Positions 43,880-51,959 of a DNA stretch of 51,959 bases are shown piece by piece (position 1 is the stretch's first letter; the number at the start of each line of letters is the position of its first letter). A program made the translations under genes and the position numbers. The stretch is from Zygnema cylindricum (Eukaryota > Streptophyta > Zygnematophyceae > Zygnematales > Zygnemataceae): positions 64,001-115,959 of the forward strand of contig JBBHKE010000684.1 in NCBI GenBank assembly GCA_037447655.1, read 5' to 3'. A model generated the notes under the pieces. That model was not told the origin of the DNA and made no database searches. It was given only the letters and a program-made list of their open reading frames with translations.

Positions 43880-45900
43880 GGAAAGAGGAAAGAGAGGAGA
43901 GAGTGCGGAGTGGTGAGAAAGGGGAGAGAGGAGAGAGAGGGGAGAGGAGGGAGAAAGGGAAGATGGGGAGGACAGGGGAGGGAGGGGGGAGAGGAGGCAG
44001 GGAAGGAGGTAAAGGAGGGAAGGATGGAGGGAGGGAAGGAGAGCAAAGTTGGGATAGAGAGGAAAGAGGGAGAGGGAGGATGATGGCGGGGAGACGTGAG
44101 AGTGGAAATCGGTGATGTAGGGGAGAGAGGGCAGGGAAGGGAGAGAGGAAAGAAAGGGATAGAGTGGGAGAGGGAGAGAGGGAGGGGAAGTGAGTGGGAG
44201 GGGCAGAGAGGGAGAGGCAGGAAGGGAGAGACGGACGGAGAGTGGAAAGAGGGAGAGAGAAAGAGAGGGAGCGAGAGGAGAGAGCGGAGAGGGGAAATAG
44301 AGGGGTGACGTGGAGAGGGGATAGATGATGGAAGGAGGGAGGGAGCGAGGGAGGGAGGGAGGAAAGGTAGGAGGGAAGAAAGGAGGGAGAGGAGGACGAA
44401 AGGGAGGAGAAGAGGCGAATGACGTAAAGTAGGGGAAAGAGGGAAGAGAGCAGAGAGAAGGGAGTGTGGGGAAAGAGGGGAGAGAGGGGAGAGATGGGAG
44501 GGAGGGGCGAGAAGGAGAAAGTGGTGAGAGGTAGAGAGTGGGAGACTGAGCGAGAGGGAGGGAGAGGGGGAGATTGATAGAGGGATAGAGGGCGGGAGAG
44601 GGAGAGGAGAGACGGAGGGGGGATGGGTGGAGCGGAGGAAGGAAGGGGCAGAGAGAGGGAGGGAAGGAGGAGAGAGAGGGGCGAATGAAGAGAGGAGAGA
44701 GGAAAGAGAAGGGAGGAGATTGTGGAGAGATTAGAGAGAAGAGAGAGAGGAAGGAGGGAGGGAGGGAGGGATAGAGGGAGGGACGGAAGGTGGGAGAGAG
44801 GGATGGAGGGAGGAATGGGGGAAGGAGGGAAGGGGGTTAGGTAGGGAGGGATGAAGAGCGAGAGGGAGTAGGAAAGAGAAGTGAGAGGGAGAAGAGAGGC
44901 GAGAGGGGAGAGAAGAGAGAGAGGGAAGAGGGGGATGAGAAATGGAAGGAGGGAGAAAGGGAAGAGGGGGAGGAGAGGGGAGGGATGGGGGAGAGGAGGG
45001 AGGGAAGGAGGTAAAGGAGGAAAGGATGGAGGGAGGGAAGGAAAGCAAAGATGGGATAGAGAGGAAAGAGGGAGAGGGAGGATGATGGAGGGGAGACGTG
45101 AGAGTGGAAATCGGTGATGAAGGGGAGAGAGGGCAGGGAAGGGAGAGAGGAGAGAAAGGGAGAGAGTGGGACAGGGAAAGGAGGGTATGTGAAAGAGAGG
45201 GGGAGAGAGCGAGAGGCAGGAAGGGAAAGACGGCAGGAGAGTGGAAAGAGGGAGAGAGAAAGAGAGGGAGCGAGAGGGGGGAGAGAGCGGAGAGGGGAAA
45301 GGGAGGGGTGGGGGGGGAGAGGGGATAGATGACGGAAGGAGGGAGGGAGGGAGGAAAGGTAGAAGGGAAGAAAGGTAGGAGGGAAGAAAGGTAGGAGGGA
45401 AGAAAGGAGGGAGACAAGGAGGACGAAAGGGAGGAAAGGAGGCGAATGACGCAAAGTAGGGGAGAGAGGGAAGACAGCAGAGAGAAGGGAGTGTGGGGAA
45501 AGAGGGGCGAGAGGGGAGAGTGGAGAGAGGTAGAGAGTGGGAGACAGAGGGAGAGGGAGGGGGAGGGGGATAGGATAGAGGGATAGAGGGCGAGAGAGGG
45601 AGAGGAGGGACGGAGGGGGAAAGGGTGGGGCGGAGGAAGGTAGGGGCAGAGAGAGGGAGGGAAGGAGGGAGAGAGAGGGGCGAGTAGAGAGAGGGGCGAG
45701 TAGAGAGAGGAGAGAGGAGAGAGGAGAGAGAAGAGAGGAGATTGAGGCGAGATTAGAGAGAAGAGAGTGAGGAAGGAGAGAGGAAGGGAGGGAGGGAGGG
45801 AGGGAGGACGAGAGGGAGTAGGAAAGAGATGCGAGAGGGAGAAGAGAGGCCAGAGGGGAGAGAAGAGAGAGGGGGGAGATGGGGAAGAAAGGAAAGAGGG
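43880..45900 (+). repeat. Tandem duplication of a 1.0-kb purine-tract unit
   Basis: Two copies in direct orientation share rare pyrimidine-containing markers in the same order: GGATGATGG, GAAATCGGTGATG (44,106 and 45,108), GGCGAATGACG (44,414 and 45,441) and GGGAGTGTGGGG. Spacing drifts from 1,002 to 1,027 through indels. A further partial copy of the GAGAGGGAGTAGGAAAGAGA marker starts near 45,810. Confidence 0.85.
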
Positions 45901-47875
45901 GAAAGTGAAGGAAGCAAGTGGAGGTAAGGAGGCATGGTTGGAAAAAGGAAAAGGAGGGGATAGAGGGGGCAGTAGAGGAGACGGGACTGGTGAGGGGAGG
46001 AGGAGAGAAGGGATGAGAAACGGCGAAAGTGGCGAAAGAGGGGAGAAAGGGGAGAGGGGAGAGAGGAGAGAGACGGGATTGAGGAGGGAGGGAGGGAAGC
46101 TGGAAGGAAAGGGGGGAGGAGAAGAGGTGAAAGATGCGAAAGATGCGAAAAAGGGGAGTGATGGCGAGAGATGAGACAGAGGGGGAAGAAGTAGAGCGGG
46201 AGGAAAGGAGGGAGCTAGGCAGAGAGGGAGGGATGGAAAGAGGTGAACTAGTGGAAAGGCGAGGGGATGGGGGAGAGAAGAGGGGGAGGGGAGAGAAGAG
46301 AGGTAGGGGAGAGATGTGAGAGAGGTTAGAGGAGAGAAAGGGGGGGGGGGGGAGAGAGGGGGGGGAGGGGATAGAGGGGAGGGAGGGGAGAGGGGAGAGA
46401 GGGGAGAGAGGGGAGAGAGGAAGAGTGGGAGATCAAGAGAGATGGAGGGAGAAGGGAAGAGGGGGATAGGGCGGGAGAGGTGGAGATGGGGGGCGAGGGA
46501 GAGGAAGGGAGTGGGAGAGAGGGGGAGAGTGGGAGAGGGAGGGAGGGAGGGGGGGAAAGTGGAGAAAGAGGGGAGAGTGGGGGGAGACGGAGATTGTGGG
46601 GATATGTGGAAGGAGGGAGGGAGGGAAGGGAGCAGTAAGAGTGAGAGAGAAAGACGTGAAAGAGGTGAAAGAGGAAGAAAGTAGGGAGGGCAAGAGAGTG
46701 TGATAGATGGAGAGAGGGGAGAGTGGTGATTGAGGAGGGATAGAATAGTGGGGATAGAAGGAATAGAGAAGAGGGAGGGGAAGGAGTGGAGGGAGAGGAG
46801 AGAGGGGAGAGAAAGGATGTGAGGAGAGTGAGGGGGAGAGTTGGAGGGAGGGAAGATGGAGGGGTGGAAAGACGGTAATGGGGAGAGAGGGCGTGAGGGT
46901 GGGAGAGAGGGGAATGTGAGGAAAGGAGAGAAGGAGCATGAGGGAAGAGAGAGAAGAGGACAGGGAAGAAAGGGGAGAGAGGAGAGAGGGACGGAGGGAG
47001 AAAAGAGAGATGGAGGGAAGGAGGGGGATAAAGAGGTTAGTGGGGGAGAAAATGGCATACATGGGAGAGAGGGAGGAAGGGTAGGAGCTAGGTAGGGAAG
47101 AGGTGAGGGAGGACGGAGTGGAGAGTGGGGAGAGGAGGTGACAGAGAGCCAGAAGGAAGGGAGGGGAGAGTAGGAAAAAGGGATGAGAGTTTAGAGAGGT
47201 CACAGAGGAGAGAGAGGGAGAGATTGGGAGATAGGTGATGAGGTAGGGAGAGGAAGTGAGGGAGAAAGTGGGGGTGAGGGTGGGAGAGGGAGAGAGGGAG
47301 TGAGAGGGAGGACTTGGGTGAAGAGGGTGAGAGACGTGGAGAGTGGGTGACAAGGGGCAGGGAGGTGGAGAGAGGGTGGATTGGGGAAGAGAGTTGGGGA
47401 GTGGCAGAGAGGGGGGTGGGGGAGTGGGAAAGGTGGTGAGGTGGAGGTATGGAGAGAAGGTGAGGGTGAGATGGGGAGGGAGAGGATCGAGGGGGGGTGG
47501 CAAAGATGGAGAGGGGGAGAGGGGGAGGGGGAGGGGGGAGAGGGAGATGGAGAGGGAGATGGAGGGGAAAAGGGAGAGGGAGAGGGAGAGGGAAAGAGAG
47601 GGAGAGGGAGAGGGAGAGGGAGAAGGGGGTGGAGGGGAAGAGAGAGGGGGTGGAGGGGGAGCAGGAGGGGCAGAGAGAGGGAGAGGGAGAGTAGAGGGAG
47701 AGGGAGAGGCAGAGGTGCAAAAAGGGAGGAAGAGAGTAGCGGAGAGGGAGGGGAGGAGAGGGGGGAGAGGGAGGGAAGAGGGATAGGGAGGGGGGAGAGT
47801 GAGAGAGAGAGGGAGAGGGAGATGGAGAGGGAGAGGGAGAGGGAGAGGGAAATGGGGAGAGGGGGAGAGGGAGGT

Positions 47876-48357
47876 TGAGAGGGAGAGGGAGAGGGAGAGG
47901 GAGAGGGAGAGGGAGAGGGAGAGGGAGAGGGAGAGGGAGAGGGAGAGGGAGAGGGAGAGGGAGAGGGAGAGGGAGAGGGAGAGGGAGAGGGAGAGGGAGA
48001 GGGAGAGGGAGAGGGAGAGGGAGAGGGAGAGGGAGAGGGAGAGGGAGAGGGAGAGGGAGAGGAGAGGGAGAGGGAGAGGGAGAGGGAGAGGGAGAGGGAG
48101 AGGGAGAGGGAGAGGGAGAGGGAGAGGGAGAGGGAGAGAGGAGAGGGAGAGGGAGAGGGAGAGGGAGAGGGAGAGGGAGAGGGAGAGGGAGAGGGAGAGG
48201 GAGAGGGAGAGGGAGAGGGAGAGGGAGAGGGAGAGGGAGAGGGAGAGGGAGAGGGAGAGGGAGAGGGAGAGGGAGAGGGAGAGGGAGAGGGAGAGGGAGA
48301 GGGAGAGGGAGAGGGAGAGGGAGAGGGAGAGGGAGAGGGAGAGGGAGAGGGAGAGGG
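47876..48357 (+). repeat. (GGGAGA)n hexamer array, about 80 copies
   Basis: An almost perfect hexamer run over 480 bp, with slips near 48,060 and 48,138. Arg-Glu and Gly-Arg frames across it are by-products of the repeat. Confidence 0.97.
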
Positions 48358-48770
48358 ACAGGGGGAGGAAGAGGGGGGGGGAGAGGGAGAAGGAGGAGAA
48401 GGAGAAGACAAGGAGAAGAAGGAGAAGGGGACGGAGACGGAGAAGGAGAAGGAGAGGGAAAGACAGAGGAAAAGAGACGGAGGGGGAGGGAGAGGAAGAG
48501 TGGAAGAGATGGAGGGAGAGGGAGGAGTGGGAGAGGGAGGTGGAGGCAGGAGTTGGCGGAGCTGGGAGAGGGAGGAGCGGGCTTGTTAGAGGGGAGGTGG
48601 AGGGAGGAGGGAGCGAGGGGAAAGGGAGAGGGGGGAGAGAGAGCGTGAAATTGGGAGGGAGAGGGGGAGAGGGTGAATAGTTAGTGAGGGAGAGGGTGAG
48701 GGTGAGAGGGGATGAGAGGGAGAGTTTGAGAGCTGGAGAGGGGGAGAGGGCGAGAGGGTGATAGAGTTAG

Positions 48771-49374
48771 ATGTACAGTTTTTTTTCTGTTTTCTGAGGA
48801 CTTCTGCACAGTGCCGTAATGGAACTGTGCAGAAGTTATCTTTTGGGTTAGTGTACAATATTTTAATTGTAGGTAGATTAACTTCCGTACGGATTTTTGT
48901 TTGCATTCGCTGTTATTTTTTATGTTTTATTTCCTTTATCGGTTTTTTTTTTGTTTAATCTTAGACGTTTTGAAATTAGTCCACTTATACCTCTCTCTTT
49001 CTCTTTTCCAACAGTTCCAACTTTCCTTCTTTCTGGTTACATGCAAAAAACGAGTAATTAAACTTTTTAAAGAGAAGAGAAAAAATATAAATATAATACC
49101 GACCTAAATAGTCTCTGAGTTAGGAAATATCCTTCAAACCCCTAAAGTTTCGTTTTCTGCATTTCCATCACTTCTTTCTTTTTTCTTTCTACTTTTCGTT
49201 GTTTTTATTGTAACTTTTGTTTTTCTTTGACAATTCGGCTCCTTTTCAACACCATTTTATTGAACCTTTTTGCTTGTTTCAAGCGGGTTAAGTGTTTAAC
49301 TAAGAATGGACCGATTGGACCGAGAAAACGATAAAATCGGTTCAAAATAGAATCGGTCGGAACTTTGGAAACGG
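48771..49374. other. AT-rich stretch right of the purine tract
   Basis: No supported gene. A short inverted repeat CTTCTGCACAGT/ACTGTGCAGAAG lies at 48,801-48,836. Confidence 0.6.
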
Positions 49375-49545
49375 CAATGTGTATCGCTATTAGTTTTTTC
49401 TCCCACTTTAACCATCCTTTCTCTATGCGCACATGCCCAATTTTCGCTTGGAAACCGCCCATCGGAGATTGAGGACCTTATGTCTTAATCCCAACCGTCG
49501 GATCGAAAATCTGACAAGTATGCACGGACTGCATAGTTGTTCAAT
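49375..49545. mobile_element. M4: partial mariner-like MITE
   Basis: It starts CAATGTGTATCGCTATTAG and contains the family interior (CCAACCGTCGGAT, GACAAGTATGCACGGA). The right end is degraded. Confidence 0.6.
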
Positions 49546-50225
49546 TCACATGTTACGCACGAAACGAACATCCGAATAATACGTTTGATTCGCATCTAGC
49601 GATTTTGGAAAATTGATAAAATGCGTACCCGACTTATTTTTTCGTACGCTTCCGTACATTTACTTCGAAAATGATGCAACGTCTCTTTTAAAAAAAAATT
49701 TCGTAAGCTAAAACTAAACTAAATTTACGAAAAGTATGAAACTAACGAATACTACGTAAAAATCGGGAGAAAGTGAAAACCCGTACGAATTGAACCACTA
49801 TGGCACGGAATATTGATGTTTTGCGTGGCGAAGACGATATTAACGCTCATATCGGTTTGGGGGAAATTTCCGTCGTTACATATTGGGCTTTCGGGAAGCT
49901 TACAGTTAAAAATCGTTAAAATTCGTTCCGCGCTAATTATAAATTCGTTTTTTGTGTTCTTTCCTACAAGTCAACTTGGACGACAGTTTAACAGGTCGCA
50001 GTATTTTCCAACGGAAACGTTTCCTTAATGAACTTTTGGGGCTTTTTTGGAATCAGGGCTGTTTTTCAGTACGAACATATTTTTAATTTATTTCGCTGTC
50101 GGAACGTAAAAGTTACGCCGTAAGAGTTAAATCATTTTTTGTTTTTTATGCTTTTCGTTATGGATATAATGTGTTCGTAGTAGAATACCGCCTACGCTGC
50201 AATTTTACTGCCACGTGTTACACTA
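49546..50225. other. AT-rich stretch
   Basis: No gene or repeat is supported. Confidence 0.5.
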
Positions 50226-50449
50226 TACCGTGTATCGCTATTACTGTTAATGTTTTTTTCCCCACTTAAAACATCTTTTCTCCGTACATACTTGTCCGAT
50301 TTAAATCTGAAACTGCCAATTGGAATTTGAAAATTTTACCTTTCAATCGCAACCGTCAGATTGACAGTCCGACAAGCGTGTACGGAGAAAAGATGTTTTA
50401 AGTGGCGAAAATAACATTAACACTAATAGAGTAATAGCGATATACGGTG
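50226..50449. mobile_element. M2: mariner-like MITE, TA TSD
   Basis: 224 bp, ACCGTGTATCGCTATTA at the left and TAATAGCGATATACGGT at the right, between TA dinucleotides. The inner arms ACATCTTTTCTCCGTACA pair with TGTACGGAGAAAAGATGT-like sequence. Best-preserved member of the family. Confidence 0.85.
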
Positions 50450-51045
50450 TAGTATGTAATTTTCGAAGTCAAATAAAACACTCACTTGAAATAGAGTTTT
50501 TAACTCTTAGAGCGATGGGAAATACGCCTTTACGATCACGACGCTAGTAGAGTATTATTATTATTATTTTTTTATTTTTTTTTATTTTTTTGCATCGCTA
50601 TTAGAGTTTTTTGCATCGCTAGACCGTATTTATCGCTGACAACATTTTGTTTCTCACGATGTGGCTCGTTATGGGCCGCTTAACTAAATAGGATTTATTA
50701 ATACTAATTTATGATTCTGGGTAAAAAACGAAAAATGCACGCACTCGAGCTAGAAATATCAACTCTAATAGCGGAGGGTAGTATGTTCTTATACGTAAAA
50801 AAATGTTGTTGCCGTACATATTATTGTCGCTACGTGACTTTGCGTTAAAACAATAAAAATGATTATCTACGTTCGTACGGTTTAGAATTAGGTGTTCACA
50901 CGCGCGAAGTAAATACATAGTTATGTAAGCATTCGTAATCTGATTCGTACGGTATCCCGTATTATATATATTTTTTTGTTTAGGAACGCCAAATTATTTT
51001 TCGCGTTCGTCACGAGCGAGCGATTTTCTTTGGTTCGCATCCGCT
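50450..51045. other. AT-rich stretch
   Basis: No supported gene. A short T-rich ATT repeat lies near 50,556-50,590. Confidence 0.5.
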
Positions 51046-51345
51046 GGGAGATAGAGGGAAGCAGGGAGGGAGAGGGAAGCAGGGAGAGAGAGGGAAGAGA
51101 TGGGAGAAAGGGAGGGAATTGTGGAGGGAAGAGAGGAAAGAGAAGGGAGGGAGGGAAGGAGGGAAAAGCGGGGGAAGGAAGAGAGAAATGGCCCTGAAAG
51201 AGAGAGCAGGCAGGCAGGGAGGGAGGAGAAACGAGGAGAGGCAAGAGGCAGACAGGCAGGGAGGGAGCGAGGGAGGGGGGAGGGTAGAGAAGGGGAGAAG
51301 GGGAAGAGGTGGCGAAGAGGGAGGCGGGAAGAGGACGGAGGGTGG
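51046..51345 (+). repeat. Second purine-rich tract
   Basis: 300 bp of GGGAGG/GAGAGG-type sequence on the plus strand, similar in kind to the main tract, ending at GGGTGGGTAAAA. Confidence 0.93.
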
Positions 51346-51356
51346 GTAAAATTTGT

Positions 51357-51682
51357 ATTTTTTCCCGTTCTCCAGTTTTCTTTTTCCCCATTTCTCCTCT
51401 TCTCCCCCTTCTCCCAGTCTCTTTTCTCCCTCCTTCCCTTTATCCTTTTCTCTCTATTTTTCCTTTTGTCCCTCTCCTCTTTTCCTATTTTCCAGTTTTC
51501 ACCCCACTCCTTCCCTTCTCATCATCTCCCTCCCTTCCCTTCATCTCCCTCCTTTCCCGTATCTCCCTCCCTTCTCTTCATCTCCCTCCCTTCTCTTCAT
51601 CGCCCTCCTTTCCCTTCATCTGTCTCCCCTCCCATCATCTCTCTTCCTTCCCTTCATCTCCCTCCCTTCTCTTCTTTATATT
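51357..51682 (-). repeat. Pyrimidine tract with about 19-bp minisatellite
   Basis: C/T-rich on the plus strand. From about 51,520 it is organised as units like CCCTCCCTTCTCTTCATCT, about eight copies. Confidence 0.88.
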
Positions 51683-51779
51683 AGTCTAGCCTCAAGATTT
51701 TGCCAAAAGCACTCGTTAGTTTGTTGCAACAAAATGGTTCTTTAATCTTTAAAGGTAGTTACAGTCTTCTTTTTCCTAG
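51683..51779. other. Break between pyrimidine tracts
   Basis: About 100 bases of mixed sequence without recognisable features. Confidence 0.6.
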
Positions 51780-51959
51780 GAGTGAGTAAATTCCCTCCCT
51801 CTACTTCTCTTCTCTCCCTTCACTTCTTTTCCTTCCTGTAACTTCTCTTCTTTGCCTCTACTTCTCTTCCCTCCCTCTACTTCCCTTCCTTCTCTCTACT
51901 ACCCTCCCCTCTGTCTACTTCCCTTTCCTCCCGCTACTTCTCTTCCCTCCCTCTACTTC
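51780..51959 (-). repeat. Pyrimidine minisatellite, runs off window
   Basis: Repeats of CTTCCCTCCCTCTACTTCTC, about 20 bp, degenerate, continuing to the window edge. Confidence 0.88.

Larger units (their letters stand above)
40672..48770 (+). repeat. Giant homopurine tract, about 8.1 kb
   Basis: Almost all G and A on the plus strand, typically only a few pyrimidines per 60 bases, built from GGGAGA, GGAGGGAG and GAGAGG variants. The minus strand, nearly free of purines, lacks stops, so long Ser/Pro/Leu open frames appear by composition. G-runs are frequent (13 G at 46,340-46,352). It includes the 1-kb duplication and the hexamer array listed separately. Confidence 0.97.

Noticed and set aside
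41548-44046. Minus-strand open frame of about 832 codons, rich in Ser, Pro and Leu
   Set aside because: The minus strand here is nearly all C and T, so stop codons (which need purines) cannot occur. Similar frames exist in all phases across 39-49 kb. No domain, codon bias or start context.
44731-47058. Minus-strand open frame of about 775 codons
   Set aside because: The same composition artefact inside the purine tract; overlapping long frames in other phases.
47876-48357. CRISPR-like array
   Set aside because: A simple hexamer without unique spacers, in a eukaryotic context.
47799-48680. Plus-strand Arg-Glu and Gly-Arg repeat proteins
   Set aside because: Direct translation of the GGGAGA hexamer in different phases. 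No supporting gene structure.

Overview
The window looks like a repeat-dense, gene-free stretch of a eukaryotic nuclear chromosome. I found no intact host gene, rRNA or functional tRNA gene. Nested LTR retrotransposons of the Ty1/copia group, telomere-like AAACCCTAA boxes, Tourist-like (TTA target duplication) and mariner-like (TA target duplication) MITEs and low GC suggest a land plant or other streptophyte. The sequence does not fix the species. The copia elements use a half-tRNA(iMet) primer site, as Drosophila copia does, so a non-plant host is not strictly excluded.

Layout. (1) 1-18,504 is a nest of copia-like retroelements, mostly on the minus strand. Element C (a gag piece plus one LTR) received element D. 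D was split by element B (6,014-12,389, both 1,018-bp LTRs, all domains broken) and abuts element A (1-5,526, partial). A's LTR holds an 839-bp solo LTR (G). C's LTR holds a very young non-autonomous LTR element E on the plus strand (14,429-18,174), with nearly identical 1.43-kb LTRs and a TATCG target duplication. The A, B and C LTRs carry a conserved tRNA-like, Pol III B-box-containing structured segment in antisense.

(2) 18,505-24,305 holds a non-coding stretch, a pair of 1.16-kb LTR-like direct repeats (F) with a 20-bp alternating purine-pyrimidine minisatellite, and a 325-bp tandem repeat.

(3) 24,306-38,460 is AT-rich DNA with several small inverted-repeat DNA-transposon families (H, K, L, M, N) and a 40-bp perfect palindrome.

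(4) 38,461-48,770 is a giant strand-asymmetric tract. About 0.6 kb is pyrimidine-rich on the plus strand, then the polarity flips to about 9.5 kb that is almost pure purine. One ordinary 0.5-kb island interrupts it. It contains a 1-kb tandem duplication and about 80 copies of a GGGAGA hexamer.

(5) 48,771-51,959 returns to AT-rich DNA with more MITEs, then a second purine-to-pyrimidine switch.

Nothing here acts as a cooperating gene set. The biology is transposition, nesting and decay of mobile elements, and expansion of structured simple DNA. Long Ser/Pro/Leu-rich or Arg/Glu-rich open frames in the purine tract are artefacts of composition and are not annotated as genes.
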